NCBI RefSeq assembly: GCF_002855515.1
Contig: NZ_PKRP01000004.1
Span: 427,917-491,916 of the forward strand
Direction: 5' to 3'
DNA length: 64,000 nt
Source of the DNA: Rhizobium sp. TH135
GTDB taxonomy: Bacteria; Pseudomonadota; Alphaproteobacteria; Rhizobiales; Rhizobiaceae
How positions within the stretch are numbered: the stretch's first letter is position 1; every line of letters starts with the position of its first letter. Position numbers and translations under genes: made by a program. Below the pieces are notes generated by a model, which did not search any database, was not told where the DNA came from, and was given only the letters and a program-made list of their open reading frames with translations. Positions 7,853-18,592 of the stretch are shown in pieces.

Positions 7853-10588
7853 GTGACGCTATATCAAGCCACCCAAAGTGATGTCCTGAACGTCGCCGAG
7901 CTGACCTCGGAAGAGAGCCGCGCAACGGCCACTCCGATGATGGAGCAATTCATCGAGATCAAGGCCGCCAATCCCGGCAGCCTGCTTTTCTATCGCATGG
8001 GCGATTTCTACGAGCTCTTCTTCGAGGACGCGGTTGACGCCTCCCGTGCGCTCGGCATCACGCTGACCCGGCGTGGCCAGCATCTTGGCCAGGACATCCC
8101 CATGTGCGGCGTGCCCGTTCATGCGGCCGACGATTACCTGCAGAAGCTGATTTCGCTCGGCTTCCGCGTTGCGGTCTGCGAACAGATCGAGGATCCGGCA
8201 GAGGCCAAGAAGCGCGGCTCGAAATCGGTCGTAAAGCGCGACGTTGTGCGCCTCGTCACGCCGGGTACCATCACAGAAGACAAGCTCCTCTCGCCGTTCG
8301 AATCCAATTACCTGATGGCGCTCGCGCGCATCCGGGGCGGATCCGCCCCGCAGCTGGCGCTCGCCTGGATCGATATCTCCACCGGCATCTTCCGCCTCGC
8401 CGAAACCACCGAAACGCGCCTGCTCGCCGACATCCTGCGCATCGAGCCGCGCGAGCTGATCGTACCCGATACGATCTTCCACGACGAAGAGCTGAAGCCC
8501 GCTTTCGACGTGCTCGGCCGCGTGGTCGTGCCCCAGCCGGGCGTGCTCTTCGACAGCGCCAGCGCTGAAGGCCGCATCGCCCGTTACTTCGGCGTCGGAA
8601 CGCTGGATGGCTTCGGCGCCTTCTCCCGCGCCGAGATCGCGGCGGCTGCCGCGGCCGTTGCCTATGTCGAGAAGACCCAAATCTCCGAGCGCCCGCCGCT
8701 CGGCCTGCCCGAACGCCAGAATGCGGCCTCCACCCTCTTCATCGACCCTGCCACACGCGCCAACTTGGAACTGGTGAAAACGCTGTCCGGCGACCGCAAC
8801 GGCTCGCTGCTGAAGGCCATCGACCGCACCGTCACCGGCGGCGGCGCGCGCCTGCTGGCGGAGCGCCTGATGTCGCCGCTGACCGATCCGGAAGCGATTG
8901 CCGACCGCCAGGATTCGATTGTCCATCTGCTGGCCGACGGCCTGCTCGTTGACCGCCTGCGCGACGCCCTGAAGCGCGTGCCCGATATGCCGCGCGCGCT
9001 TTCCCGTCTGGCGCTCGATCGTGGTGGCCCGCGTGACCTCGGTGCAATCGTCGCGGGCCTTGCCGCCTCTGCCGAAGTTGGCCGACTGCTCGATCCGTCC
9101 AACCTGCCGACGGAACTGTCCGAGGCTCTTGCCGACCTCGCAGCCTTGCCCGCAGATCTTGGCTCCAGCCTGGCCGCGATGCTTGGCGATGAATTGCCGC
9201 TCCTGAAGCGCGACGGCGGTTTTCTACGCGATGGTGCAATTCCCGAACTCGACGAACTCAGGGCACTACGCGACCAGTCGCGTCGCGTCATCGCCGGCCT
9301 GCAGCTGCAATATGCCGAGGAAACCGGCATCAAGTCCCTGAAGATCAAGCACAACAACGTGCTCGGCTATTTCATCGAGGTCACCGCCGGCAATGCTGGC
9401 CCGATGACCGACACGGACGAGGCGAAGTCCCGCTTCATCCATCGCCAAACCATGGCCAATGCCATGCGCTTCACCACCACCGAGCTCGCCGATCTCGAAA
9501 GCCGGATCGCCAATGCCGCAGGCCAAGCTCTGTCGCTGGAGCTCGCCGCCTTCGACCAGATGGTAAGCCAGGTCGTCTCAGCCGCGGAACCCATCAAGGC
9601 TGCTGCCCGTGCACTTGCGGTGATCGATGTCGCCGCTGGACTTGCAGCGCTTGCCGAAGAGCAGGGCTATTGCCGCCCGCTGGTCGATGATTCCAGAATG
9701 TTTGCCATCACCGCCGGTCGCCATCCGGTCGTCGAGCAGGCGCTGCGCCGCCAGGCAGCCAGCCCCTTTATCGCCAATGATTGCGATCTCTCGCCCAATG
9801 ACACCAAGGGCCCCGGCGCCATCTGGCTGCTGACCGGTCCCAATATGGGCGGTAAATCGACCTTTCTGCGCCAGAATGCGCTGATCGCCATACTCGCCCA
9901 AATGGGCTCTTTTGTGCCCGCCGGTGCCGCCCATATCGGGATCGTCGATCGCCTCTTCTCCCGCGTTGGCGCCTCCGACGATCTGGCGCGCGGCCGCTCC
10001 ACCTTCATGGTCGAGATGGTCGAAACCGCCGCCATCCTCAATCAGGCCACGGATCGCTCGCTGGTCATACTAGACGAGATCGGCCGTGGCACGGCGACCT
10101 TCGACGGCCTTTCCATCGCCTGGGCGGCCGTCGAGCACCTTCACGAGGCAAACCGCTGCCGCTCGCTCTTCGCCACCCATTTCCACGAGCTGACGGCGCT
10201 CTCGGAAAAGCTCGCCCGCATGTCGAACGTGACGATGCGCGTCAAGGAATGGGATGGCGACGTGATCTTCCTGCATGAGGTCGGCCCGGGAGCTGCCGAT
10301 CGCTCCTATGGCATCCAGGTTGCCCGGCTTGCCGGTTTGCCGGCTGCCGTCGTCGCCCGTGCCCGCGAGGTTCTGACCCGCCTGGAAGACAGCGACCGCA
10401 AGAACCCGGCCGCCCAGTTGATCGATGATTTACCGCTTTTCCAGGTCGCCGTCCGTCGCGAGGAGATCCAGAAATCCGGCCCGTCGAAGGTCGAGGAGGC
10501 CTTGCGCTCACTCGATCTTGACGACCTCACGCCTCGCCAGGCGCTCGATGCGCTCTATGATCTCAAGAAACAACTTGGCAAGCCTTGA
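7853..10588 (+). CDS. mutS: DNA mismatch repair protein MutS
   Basis: MutS recognises base mismatches and starts methyl-independent or MutL-dependent repair. The 911-residue product has the mismatch-recognition motif FYE at residues 52-54, a P-loop GPNMGGKST at about 662-670 and Walker B DEIGRGT at about 741-747, with the DNA-clamp region between. The GTG at 7853 is taken as start; an ATG at 7934 would remove a poorly conserved 27-residue leader. It is divergent from malic enzyme with about 115 bp between the two starts. Confidence 0.96.
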   Translation: MTLYQATQSDVLNVAELTSEESRATATPMMEQFIEIKAANPGSLLFYRMGDFYELFFEDAVDASRALGITLTRRGQHLGQDIPMCGVPVHAADDYLQKLISLGFRVAVCEQIEDPAEAKKRGSKSVVKRDVVRLVTPGTITEDKLLSPFESNYLMALARIRGGSAPQLALAWIDISTGIFRLAETTETRLLADILRIEPRELIVPDTIFHDEELKPAFDVLGRVVVPQPGVLFDSASAEGRIARYFGVGTLDGFGAFSRAEIAAAAAAVAYVEKTQISERPPLGLPERQNAASTLFIDPATRANLELVKTLSGDRNGSLLKAIDRTVTGGGARLLAERLMSPLTDPEAIADRQDSIVHLLADGLLVDRLRDALKRVPDMPRALSRLALDRGGPRDLGAIVAGLAASAEVGRLLDPSNLPTELSEALADLAALPADLGSSLAAMLGDELPLLKRDGGFLRDGAIPELDELRALRDQSRRVIAGLQLQYAEETGIKSLKIKHNNVLGYFIEVTAGNAGPMTDTDEAKSRFIHRQTMANAMRFTTTELADLESRIANAAGQALSLELAAFDQMVSQVVSAAEPIKAAARALAVIDVAAGLAALAEEQGYCRPLVDDSRMFAITAGRHPVVEQALRRQAASPFIANDCDLSPNDTKGPGAIWLLTGPNMGGKSTFLRQNALIAILAQMGSFVPAGAAHIGIVDRLFSRVGASDDLARGRSTFMVEMVETAAILNQATDRSLVILDEIGRGTATFDGLSIAWAAVEHLHEANRCRSLFATHFHELTALSEKLARMSNVTMRVKEWDGDVIFLHEVGPGAADRSYGIQVARLAGLPAAVVARAREVLTRLEDSDRKNPAAQLIDDLPLFQVAVRREEIQKSGPSKVEEALRSLDLDDLTPRQALDALYDLKKQLGKP

Positions 10589-10679
10589 CCGGTAGAGTGC
10601 CTGTCAATCGCGCCCGAAAAGCGCTATAGCGCCACCAATCCCGGCTGATTCCCGGGTCCCAAGAGATGATGCCGCCCCC

Positions 10680-13505
10680 ATGGCCAAAGCAGACCTCGCC
10701 TTCGACGATCTCCTCGATATCGACGCGCTTCGTGCGTCCTGCAAGACGGTCGCGGAGGCCGGATGCGGCAACATGCTGGAGACCCGCTCGAAGCTCTTGC
10801 CGATCCTGAAAAAGGCCTCGGCCGATGCCCGCGAACAGGCGCGCCTGAAGCTCTTTGAAGATGGCAGCGGCATGAACTGCGCCAACCGCATCTCCTGGAT
10901 CCAGGACCAGCTGATCTCGGTGATCTTCGATTTCGCCCGGATCCATGTTTATCCGAAGGACACCGACGGTCTCTCGGTCGCCGCCGTCGGCGGCTATGGT
11001 CGCGGCACGCTCGCACCCGGCTCGGATATCGATCTGCTCTTCCTGCTGCCAGCCAAGGCCGGCCCCGCGATGCACAAGGCAGTCGAGTTCGTGCTCTATC
11101 TCCTCTGGGATGTCGGCTTCAAGGTCGGCCATGCCACCCGCACGGTCGAGGAGTGCATCCGCCTGTCGAAGTCGGACATGACGATCCGGACCGCAATCCT
11201 CGAAACCCGCCACATCTGCGGCGACGAGGCCCTGATCACGGAGCTGCAGCACCGTTTCGACCAGGAAGTCACGACCGGCACCGCGCCCGAATTCATCGCC
11301 GCGAAGCTTGCTGAACGCGACGAGCGCCATCGCAAGGCGGGTGACAGCCGTTATCTGGTCGAGCCGAACGTCAAGGAAGGCAAGGGTGGCCTGCGCGACC
11401 TGCAGACCCTCTTCTGGATTGCCAAATACAATTACCACGTCCGCGATACCGACGAACTGGTGCGCCTCGGCGTGCTCTCGCGCCACGAGTGGCGCCTCTT
11501 CCAGAAAGCGGATGACTTCCTCTGGGCCGTCCGCTGCCACATGCACTACCTGACCAATAAGCCGGAAGAGCGCCTCTATTTCGACATCCAGCCGGAGATC
11601 GCAAAAAGCCTCGGTTATCAGGCCCGCCCGGGTCTATCCGCCGTGGAGCGCTTCATGAAGCACTACTTCCTGGTCGCCAAGGACGTCGGTGACCTCACCC
11701 GCATCTTCGCCGCAGCCCTTGAAGACCAGCAGGCCAAGGCAGCGCCCGGCATCGGTGGCATGCTCGGCCGTTTCGCCAACCGCCCCCGCAAGATCCCCGG
11801 CGCCAGCGAATTCATCGATGATCGCGGTCGCATCGCGCTTGCCGATCCCGGTGTCTTCAAGAAAGACCCGATGTCGATCATGCGCCTTTTCCATGTGGCG
11901 GATCTAAACGGGCTCGAATTCCATCCGGACGCGCTGAAAGCCGTCACCCGCTCGCTGTCGCTGATCGACAATAATTTCCGTGAAAGCGAGGAGGCGAACC
12001 GCCTCTTCCTGTCGATCCTCACCTCCCGCAAGGATCCGGGCTTCATCCTGCGCCGCATGAACGAGGCCGGCGTGCTCGGCCGCTTCATCCCGGAATTCGG
12101 CAAGATCGTCTCGATGATGCAGTTCAACATGTATCATCACTACACCGTCGACGAGCATCTCATCCGCACCGTCGAGGTTCTGTCGGAAATCGACAATGGC
12201 AAGGCGGAGGAAGTCCACCCGCTCGCCAACAAGATCATGCCGGAGATCGAGGATCGTCAGGCACTCTACGTCGCGATCCTCCTGCACGACATCGCCAAGG
12301 GCCGCCAGGAGGACCACTCCATCGCCGGCGCCAAGGTCGCCCGCAAGCTCTGCCCGCGTCTCGGCCTCTCGCCCAAACAGACCGAAATGGTGGCCTGGCT
12401 CATCGACCAGCATCTGCTGATGTCCATGGTCGCCCAGACCCGCGATCTGCACGACCGAAAGACCATCACCGACTTCGCCGAAAAGGTGCAGTCGCTCGAT
12501 CGCCTCAAGATGCTGCTGGTGTTGACGGTCTGCGATATCCGCGCCGTCGGCCCGGGTGTGTGGAATGGCTGGAAGGGCCAGCTCCTGCGCACGCTCTACT
12601 ACGAGACCGAACTGCTGCTGTCAGGCGGCTTTTCCCAGGTCTCCCGCAAAGAGCGTGCCAAGCATGCCGCCGAGCAGCTTACCAAGGCGCTCGAAGGCTG
12701 GAGCCAGAAGGACCAGCGCACCTATACCAAGCTGCATTACGAGCCCTATCTGCTCTCCGTTGATCTCGAAGATCAGGTGCGCCACGCCCATTTCATTCGC
12801 CAGACGGACAAATCGGGCCAGGCGCTCGCGACGATGGTGCGCACCCACCAGTTCCATGCGATTACCGAGATCACCGTCCTTTCGCCCGACCATCCGCGCC
12901 TGCTGTCGATCATCGCCGGCGCTTGTGCAGCTGCCGGCGCCAACATCGCCGACGCGCAGATCTTCACGACCTCGGATGGCCGCGCGCTCGATACGATCCT
13001 GATCAACCGTGAATTCCCGATTGACGAGGACGAGACGCGCCGTGCTGCCACGATAGGTAAGATGATCGAGGACGTGCTCTCAGGCCGTAAGCGACTGCCC
13101 GAAGTGATCGCCACGCGCTCCAAGGGCAAGAAGAAGAACAAGACCTTCCCGGTCCAGCCGGATGTGCGCATCTCCAACGCGCTCTCCAACAAGTTCACCG
13201 TCATCGAGGTCGAATGCCTCGACCGCATCGGCCTTCTTGCCGAAATCACGGCGGTCCTGTCCGACCTCTCGCTCGACATCCACTCGGCTCGTATCACCAC
13301 CTTCGGCGAAAAGGTCATCGACACCTTCTACGTTACCGATCTCGTCGGCCAGAAGGTCACCAACGAGAACCGCCAGGCGAATATAGCAAATCGCCTGAAG
13401 CCCGTGATGACCGAGCAGCCGGATGAGCTGAAGGACAATATGCCCTCGGGCATCATCGCCCAGCCACACCGCGCAGCACCAGCGCCGAAAAAGGCACGGG
13501 CCTGA
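10680..13505 (+). CDS. glnD: Bifunctional [protein-PII] uridylyltransferase / uridylyl-removing enzyme
   Basis: GlnD senses glutamine and uridylylates or deuridylylates PII proteins, setting nitrogen regulation. The 941-residue protein shows the nucleotidyltransferase signature [17 protein letters not shown] (about 104-120, metal ligands D116 and D118), an HD hydrolase motif LLHDIAKG near 533-540, and two C-terminal ACT domains beginning near 732 and 840 that bind glutamine. It lies between mutS and murJ, with only 3 bp to murJ, a conserved rhizobial order. Confidence 0.97.
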   Translation: MAKADLAFDDLLDIDALRASCKTVAEAGCGNMLETRSKLLPILKKASADAREQARLKLFEDGSGMNCANRISWIQDQLISVIFDFARIHVYPKDTDGLSVAAVGGYGRGTLAPGSDIDLLFLLPAKAGPAMHKAVEFVLYLLWDVGFKVGHATRTVEECIRLSKSDMTIRTAILETRHICGDEALITELQHRFDQEVTTGTAPEFIAAKLAERDERHRKAGDSRYLVEPNVKEGKGGLRDLQTLFWIAKYNYHVRDTDELVRLGVLSRHEWRLFQKADDFLWAVRCHMHYLTNKPEERLYFDIQPEIAKSLGYQARPGLSAVERFMKHYFLVAKDVGDLTRIFAAALEDQQAKAAPGIGGMLGRFANRPRKIPGASEFIDDRGRIALADPGVFKKDPMSIMRLFHVADLNGLEFHPDALKAVTRSLSLIDNNFRESEEANRLFLSILTSRKDPGFILRRMNEAGVLGRFIPEFGKIVSMMQFNMYHHYTVDEHLIRTVEVLSEIDNGKAEEVHPLANKIMPEIEDRQALYVAILLHDIAKGRQEDHSIAGAKVARKLCPRLGLSPKQTEMVAWLIDQHLLMSMVAQTRDLHDRKTITDFAEKVQSLDRLKMLLVLTVCDIRAVGPGVWNGWKGQLLRTLYYETELLLSGGFSQVSRKERAKHAAEQLTKALEGWSQKDQRTYTKLHYEPYLLSVDLEDQVRHAHFIRQTDKSGQALATMVRTHQFHAITEITVLSPDHPRLLSIIAGACAAAGANIADAQIFTTSDGRALDTILINREFPIDEDETRRAATIGKMIEDVLSGRKRLPEVIATRSKGKKKNKTFPVQPDVRISNALSNKFTVIEVECLDRIGLLAEITAVLSDLSLDIHSARITTFGEKVIDTFYVTDLVGQKVTNENRQANIANRLKPVMTEQPDELKDNMPSGIIAQPHRAAPAPKKARA

Positions 13506-13508
13506 GGA

Positions 13509-15119
13509 ATGAGCCTCGTCAAGAAATTCATGACCGTCGGTGGGGCGACGCTCGGCAGCCGCATCTTCGGCTTCGCACGCGAAACCCTGATGGCCGCAGC
13601 GCTGGGCACCGGCCCGGTCGCAGACGTCTTCTACGCCGCCTTCCGATTTCCCAACCTCTTCCGGCGTCTCTTTGCCGAAGGCGCCTTCAACGCGGCCTTT
13701 GTGCCGCTCTTTGCCAAGGAGATCGAGGCAAACGGCATCGATGGGGCAAAGCGGTTTTCCGAGGAAGTCTTCGGGGTCCTCTTCTCGGTCCTGTTGATCC
13801 TGACCATCGGCATGCAGCTTTCCATGCCGCTGCTGGTGCAGTGGATCATTGCGCCGGGCTTTGCCGACGACCCGGAAAAGTTCAACCTGACGGTCCGCCT
13901 GGCGATCGTCATGTTCCCCTATCTCATGTGCATGTCGCTGACGGCCATGCTGAGCGGCATGCTGAATTCGCTGCACCACTTCTTCGCAGCCGCCATTGCC
14001 CCCGTCTTCCTCAATGTGCTGATGATCGGTGCCCTCGGCTGGGCGCTATGGACCGGGGCTGATCCCGCTGCCACCGCCTGGGCCTTGTCCTGGTCCGTGC
14101 TGGGGGCAGGCCTCTTGCAGATGGCCGTCGTCTACATCGGTGTGCGCCTTGCCGGCATCCGCATCGGCTTCAAGCGGCCGCGCTTCACGCCCAATGTGAA
14201 GCGTCTGCTGGTGCTTGCTGTCCCCGCTGCCGTCACCGGCGGTATCACCCAGATCAACCAGCTGATCGGCCAGGCCATCGCCTCGACCAAGGAAGGCGCG
14301 ATTGCGGCTCTTCAATATGCCGATCGCATCTATCAGCTGCCCCTCGGCGTGGTCGGTGTCGCGGTCGGCGTCGTGCTCCTGCCGGAACTGGCCCGAGCCC
14401 TGAAGGGCGGGCACATGAAGGAGGCTGGCACGCTGCAGAACCGGTCGATCGAGTTCGTCCTGTTCCTCACGCTGCCTGCCGCTGCCGCCATCTGGGTACT
14501 CTCAGACGAGATTATTCGCGTGCTCTACGAGCGCGGCGCCTTTTCCGAGCAGAACACCGCCGTCGTCGCCTCGATCCTCGCCATCTACGGCATCGGTCTG
14601 CCCGGCTTCGTGCTGATCAAGGCCCTGCAGCCGGGTTACTATGCCCGCGAAGACACCAAGACCCCCATGCGCTTCACCATGGTCTCGGTCGCACTCAACA
14701 CGGGTCTGGCCATCACGCTTTTCCCGATGTTCGAGGAAAGTGGCATCGCGATCGCCGAAGCTGCTGCCGGCTGGACCAACACAATTCTTCTATTCTCAGT
14801 CCTGCTCTGGCGCGGCCATCTCGTATTCGAATGGTCGCTCGTGACCCGCACGGCTCGCCTGATGATCGCGTCTGCGATCATGGCCAGCCTGCTCGTTTAT
14901 CTCTCCGACCGCTGGTCCGCCTGGCTTGCGCCTTCAAGCCCGCTCTTCGACCAGGTGCTGGCGCTCGGCGGTCTGGTCGTGATCGCCATGCCGGTCTATT
15001 TCGGCATCGCTTTCCTGATCGGTGGCGCCGATATTGGCATCATCCGCCGCAGCCTGAAGCGCAGGAAGAAGACAGCCGACGAGGCCGCGACGACCTCAAC
15101 CGATCCAGATCAGCAGTAG
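13509..15119 (+). CDS. murJ: Lipid II flippase MurJ (MviN)
   Basis: MurJ moves the peptidoglycan precursor lipid II across the inner membrane. The 536-residue polytopic protein (about 13-14 hydrophobic segments) starts with the family-typical segment around GGATLGSRIFGFARE and contains PNLFRRLFAEGAFNAAFVP near residues 43-61. It begins 3 bp after glnD. Its 3' end overlaps the convergent M15-type gene by 10 bp. Confidence 0.95.
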   Translation: MSLVKKFMTVGGATLGSRIFGFARETLMAAALGTGPVADVFYAAFRFPNLFRRLFAEGAFNAAFVPLFAKEIEANGIDGAKRFSEEVFGVLFSVLLILTIGMQLSMPLLVQWIIAPGFADDPEKFNLTVRLAIVMFPYLMCMSLTAMLSGMLNSLHHFFAAAIAPVFLNVLMIGALGWALWTGADPAATAWALSWSVLGAGLLQMAVVYIGVRLAGIRIGFKRPRFTPNVKRLLVLAVPAAVTGGITQINQLIGQAIASTKEGAIAALQYADRIYQLPLGVVGVAVGVVLLPELARALKGGHMKEAGTLQNRSIEFVLFLTLPAAAAIWVLSDEIIRVLYERGAFSEQNTAVVASILAIYGIGLPGFVLIKALQPGYYAREDTKTPMRFTMVSVALNTGLAITLFPMFEESGIAIAEAAAGWTNTILLFSVLLWRGHLVFEWSLVTRTARLMIASAIMASLLVYLSDRWSAWLAPSSPLFDQVLALGGLVVIAMPVYFGIAFLIGGADIGIIRRSLKRRKKTADEAATTSTDPDQQ

Positions 15120-15529
15120 GTCCAGGTCCGCTTCGGTCCGATGTCGACATGCACGATGCCGTTGCAATAGCGGCCGATGCCGCCAATACCCGGCGCTGTG
15201 CGAGCCGCTGCGACAATCTTCTTTTCGGATACGCCGGGGACGCGAATATCGGCTGCAAAACAGTGGCTATGCTGGGAACGGCCCGAACGCGGGCGATGGC
15301 CGGAGGTCACGACCGGCTTCTTGCCGGTCTTCTTGGCGATATGGGCAAGGATGCCCTTGAGTTCGTCGGGAAAGCAGTTGGCTTTGACGCTGACGCGCTG
15401 CAGCGTGTAGGCGACAGCTGTGTCGTGCTTCATGAAAAAGTGTTGCTTCTTCTTCTCGACGGCCTCCACGGGGGAGAGGAGACAGACCGAAAGAACGCAG
15501 CCGAGCGCGACGCGAAACAAAGTGCGCAT
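15110..15529 (-). CDS. Secreted M15/YcbK-type (DUF882) peptidase
   Basis: This 139-residue protein has a signal peptide (about residues 1-23). A metallopeptidase core follows with SGHRP near residue 96, the zinc motif HSHCFAAD (H-x6-D) and a later IVHVDIG histidine. This matches the small D-Ala-D-Ala carboxypeptidase-like family that includes the E. coli murein endopeptidase MepK (YcbK). It presumably cuts peptidoglycan cross-links in the periplasm. It ends within the last codons of murJ on the opposite strand. The exact bond cleaved is not known from sequence. Confidence 0.75.
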   Translation of the reverse strand: MRTLFRVALGCVLSVCLLSPVEAVEKKKQHFFMKHDTAVAYTLQRVSVKANCFPDELKGILAHIAKKTGKKPVVTSGHRPRSGRSQHSHCFAADIRVPGVSEKKIVAAARTAPGIGGIGRYCNGIVHVDIGPKRTWTYC

Positions 15530-15779
15530 GAGTGACCTTCTGGAATGGGATTGTTGTTTTGAGCGATCCAGATCGCTTGTGGCGGTTTTTTATTCCCGCA
15601 AATGTGTCAAATTTGGTGCGCTTTGCTCATTTCTGCTTTTTGAGGTGTCGCAAGATCGCGAATCACTGCTCCGGTGCGTCGCGAATTCATTCCCTAAACC
15701 CCTCGATTCTGGGAGGAAATTTCCCTATGCGTGACATCGGGAACGACTTCGTCACACATCGAACCGAAAGTGCGATTTC

Positions 15780-16190
15780 ATGAGCCGAAACAGTCTCTTT
15801 CTTGTCAGCCTGGTGGTCGACACCTATGATCGGGCGAAGGGCTTCTATTGCGATGGCCTCGGCTTCGAGTGCGTGGAAGACACCGCAATGCCTGATGGCA
15901 AGCGCTGGCTGGTGGTCCGCCCGAGGGGTGGCGAAGGCGCATCGCTTCTGCTCGCCGAGGCCTCGGACGAGACCCAGCGCGCGGCCATCGGCAACCAGAC
16001 CGGCGGTCGCGTCGGCTTCTTCCTCGAAACCGATGATTTCGCCCGCGACCACCGCCGTTTCACGGAAGCCGGCGTCATCTTCCAGGAGGAGCCACGCTAC
16101 GAGCCCTATGGCACTGTCGCCGTCTTTGCCGATCTCTACGGAAACCTTTGGGATCTGATCGAGCGGGCGAAGCCTCGGACGCAAAAGTGA
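15780..16190 (+). CDS. VOC-superfamily (glyoxalase-like) protein
   Basis: This 136-residue protein has the paired beta-alpha-beta-beta-beta layout of the vicinal oxygen chelate fold: an opening [21 protein letters not shown] strand-helix block and a closing [18 protein letters not shown] block near residues 111-128. The closing block carries a D-x-x-G-N-x-W/L signature common in bleomycin-resistance/dioxygenase-like members. The substrate is unknown. The 250 bp upstream, after the M15 gene, is AT-richer and holds no convincing gene. Confidence 0.75.
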   Translation: MSRNSLFLVSLVVDTYDRAKGFYCDGLGFECVEDTAMPDGKRWLVVRPRGGEGASLLLAEASDETQRAAIGNQTGGRVGFFLETDDFARDHRRFTEAGVIFQEEPRYEPYGTVAVFADLYGNLWDLIERAKPRTQK

Positions 16191-16278
16191 GCGCTTGATT
16201 GCGCCCCTCCCGCCGTGCATAAGCCCTGACCGACGCGATCAGATGATCGGGCCCTCCACCAGCCTGTTGAGGACAAAA

Positions 16279-17343
16279 ATGACTGAGTTCAAGCCGCTGG
16301 TATTCTCCGGCGTTCAGCCCACCGGCAACCTCCATCTCGGCAATTATCTCGGTGCGATCAGAAAGTTCGTCGCACTCCAGGAAAACAACGATTGCATCTA
16401 CTGCGTCGTCGACTTGCACGCGCTGACGGCTCAGCTTGTCCACGAGGACATGGCGACCCAGATCCGCTCGATCACGGCCGCCTTCCTCGCCGCCGGCATC
16501 GACCCGAAGAAGCACATCGTCTTCAACCAGTCCCAGGTCCCGCAGCATGCGGAACTCGCCTGGATCTTCAACTGCGTGGCCCGCATCGGCTGGATGAACC
16601 GGATGACCCAGTTCAAGGACAAGGCCGGCAAGGATCGCGAGCAGGCCTCGCTCGGTCTCTACGCCTATCCGAGCCTTATGGCCGCCGACATCCTCGTCTA
16701 CCGCGCCACCCATGTGCCGGTTGGCGAAGACCAGAAGCAGCATCTTGAGCTTGCCCGCGACATCGCCATGAAGTTCAACATGGACTTCAACGACAAGATC
16801 CGCCCGACGGGCCTCGGTATCGACATCAAGGTCGGCGAAGAGCCGGTGCATGCCTATTTCCCGATGGTCGAGCCGTTGATCGATGGTCCGGCCCCGCGCG
16901 TCATGAGTCTCAAGGACGGTACCAAGAAGATGTCGAAGTCGGATCCGTCGGATCTGTCGCGCATCAACCTGATGGACGACCAGGACGCGATCTCGAAGAA
17001 GATCCGCAAGGCGAAGACCGACCCGGATGCCTTGCCGAGCGAAGTCGATGGCCTCAAGGGCCGCCCGGAAGCCGACAACCTCGTCGGCATCTTTGCAGCC
17101 CTTGCCGACAAGTCGAAGGCCGATGTGCTTTCCGAGTTTGGCGGCCAGCAGTTCTCGGTCTTCAAGCCGGCGCTGATCGATCTCGCGGTCGAGGTTCTGG
17201 CCCCGATCAATGCCGAGATGCGCCGCCTCATGGAAGACCCCGGTCACATCGATGCGGTCCTTCGGGACGGCGGCGAGCGTGCCCGCACCCGCGCCGAAAA
17301 GACCATGAACGAAGTCCGCGACATCATCGGATTCGTGCGATAA
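16279..17343 (+). CDS. trpS: Tryptophan--tRNA ligase
   Basis: TrpRS charges tRNA-Trp. The 354-residue class I synthetase opens with [17 protein letters not shown], which holds the HIGH-type motif near residues 18-22, and has KKMSKS at about 216-221. I chose ATG 16279, preceded by TGAGGAC, rather than the in-frame start at 16195, which would add a non-conserved 28-residue leader. In rhizobia trpS commonly lies between murJ and a universal stress gene, as here. Confidence 0.96.
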   Translation: MTEFKPLVFSGVQPTGNLHLGNYLGAIRKFVALQENNDCIYCVVDLHALTAQLVHEDMATQIRSITAAFLAAGIDPKKHIVFNQSQVPQHAELAWIFNCVARIGWMNRMTQFKDKAGKDREQASLGLYAYPSLMAADILVYRATHVPVGEDQKQHLELARDIAMKFNMDFNDKIRPTGLGIDIKVGEEPVHAYFPMVEPLIDGPAPRVMSLKDGTKKMSKSDPSDLSRINLMDDQDAISKKIRKAKTDPDALPSEVDGLKGRPEADNLVGIFAALADKSKADVLSEFGGQQFSVFKPALIDLAVEVLAPINAEMRRLMEDPGHIDAVLRDGGERARTRAEKTMNEVRDIIGFVR

Positions 17344-17415
17344 GGTCGGCAGGCAGGCGGGTCCGCCCGGAGCCCGCTTTCGCCACATGATATCTGTCCG
17401 GCGGCGGGGTTCTCA

Positions 17416-17907
17416 ATGGTTTCAACGCGTCTGTCACGTCTTGAAGGTCACCGCCGCAAGTTCATGGCGGTGATCGACAACACCCCGGAATGCTCGCGCG
17501 CGGTCCACTATGCCGGTCGTCGCGCCAAGAATTCCAACGGCGGACTGGTGCTGATCTACGTGATCCCGGAAGGCGACTTCCAGCAATGGCTGGGCGTCGA
17601 GGAGATCATGCGCGCCGAGGCACGCGAAGAGGCGGAAGCCATCATGGCCAAGGCCGCCCAGACGGTGCGTGACACGATCGGCATCGAGCCCGAGATCGTC
17701 ATTCGCGAGGGAAGTTCCTTCGCTGAGATCAACGGCCTGATCGACGAAGACCGCGACATCGCCATCCTGGTTCTGGCCGCTGGCTCCACCAAGGAAGGGC
17801 CGGGACCGCTCGTTTCGATGATCGCCGGCCGTGGTGCCGCTTTCCCGATCCCGGTCACAGTCCTGCCGGACACGTTGACCAACGAGGAAATCGACGCGCT
17901 CTGCTAA
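17416..17907 (+). CDS. Universal stress protein (UspA family)
   Basis: This 163-residue single-domain Usp protein contains FMAVIDNTPECSRAVHYAGRR near residue 16 (the first strand and helix of the fold), the VLIYVIPEG strand and a C-terminal PIPVTVLP strand. The glycine-rich ATP-binding G-x2-G-x9-G-S motif is not clearly present, so it may be a non-ATP-binding member. Its role is unknown beyond general stress survival in the family. A terminator-like hairpin follows at 17942. Confidence 0.8.
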   Translation: MVSTRLSRLEGHRRKFMAVIDNTPECSRAVHYAGRRAKNSNGGLVLIYVIPEGDFQQWLGVEEIMRAEAREEAEAIMAKAAQTVRDTIGIEPEIVIREGSSFAEINGLIDEDRDIAILVLAAGSTKEGPGPLVSMIAGRGAAFPIPVTVLPDTLTNEEIDALC

Positions 17908-17941
17908 TTTCAACATCCTGTCGATCGTGTCTTGAAGATGC

Positions 17942-17961
17942 GACCCGCAGGGTCTATTTTT
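17942..17961 (+). terminator. Terminator after the universal stress gene
   Basis: GACCC (17942-17946) and GGGTC (17950-17954) form a 5-bp stem with a 3-base loop followed by TATTTTT. The short stem is moderate evidence. The T tract runs straight into the Irr-box-like element of the next gene. Confidence 0.45.
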
Positions 17962-17974
17962 GAAACATTCTAAT
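17958..17974. promoter_or_regulatory. Irr-box (ICE)-like operator upstream of nfuA
   Basis: The sequence TTTTGAA-ACA-TTCTAAT matches the rhizobial Irr/iron control element TTTAGAA-N3-TTCTAAA at 12 of 14 defined positions, with the right spacing. It lies 33 bp before the start of an Fe-S assembly gene, a class of gene that Irr commonly controls in Hyphomicrobiales. Seen: the match. Inferred: repression under iron limitation. Confidence 0.55.
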
Positions 17975-18007
17975 CTTTAGCGGCGTCTTCGCCGCCCGGA
18001 GGCCTAA

Positions 18008-18571
18008 ATGTTCATCCAGACCGAAGCCACGCCGAACCCGGCGACCCTGAAGTTCCTCCCCGGCAAGGTGGTCATGGAAACCGGCACCGCCGAATTCCGC
18101 GACGAAGCAAGCGCCAGCGCTTCGCCGCTTGCCGCCCGCATCTTTGCGATCCCAGGCGTCACCGGCGTCTTCTTCGGCTACGATTTCGTCACCGTCTCCA
18201 AGGACGGCCCGGAATGGCAGCATCTGAAGCCGGCTATCCTCGGCACGATCATGGAACACTTCATGAGCGGTGCCCCGGTCATGGGCTCGGCCTCTACCTC
18301 GGCGCAGGTCGATGGTGACGAAGAATTCTTCGAGGCCGGCGACGAAACGATCGTGGCCACCATCAAGGAACTGCTCGAAACCCGCGTGCGCCCGGCCGTT
18401 GCCCAGGATGGCGGCGACATCACCTTCCGCGGCTTCAAGGACGGCAAGGTGTTCCTCAACATGAAGGGCTCCTGCGCCGGCTGCCCGTCCTCGACGGCAA
18501 CCCTGAAGCATGGCGTCCAGAACCTGCTGCGCCACTTCGTTCCGGAAGTGCAGGAAGTCGAAGCGGTCTGA
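18008..18571 (+). CDS. NifU-domain Fe-S cluster carrier (NfuA-like)
   Basis: This 187-residue protein has an N-terminal Nfu_N domain (about residues 1-88, beginning MFIQTEATPNPATLKFLPG) and a C-terminal NifU-like thioredoxin-fold domain with the cluster-binding C156-AG-C159 motif. Proteins of this layout carry and deliver Fe-S clusters to apo-enzymes. GGAGG precedes the ATG. A small hairpin (GCGGCG/CGCCGC, 17980-17995) and an Irr-box-like site lie just upstream, so iron control is likely. tsaB follows with 21 bp between the stop and the chosen start. Confidence 0.9.
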   Translation: MFIQTEATPNPATLKFLPGKVVMETGTAEFRDEASASASPLAARIFAIPGVTGVFFGYDFVTVSKDGPEWQHLKPAILGTIMEHFMSGAPVMGSASTSAQVDGDEEFFEAGDETIVATIKELLETRVRPAVAQDGGDITFRGFKDGKVFLNMKGSCAGCPSSTATLKHGVQNLLRHFVPEVQEVEAV

Positions 18572-18592
18572 TTGGACCGGACTGGAGACGAC

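Noticed and set aside
10563..11546. 327-codon frame on the - strand within glnD
   Set aside because: Antisense to the conserved nucleotidyltransferase domain of glnD; no domain or ribosome binding site.
15532..15783. 83-codon frame in the AT-richer gap before the VOC gene
   Set aside because: No ribosome binding site, no family resemblance and it runs into the VOC start; treated as non-coding.
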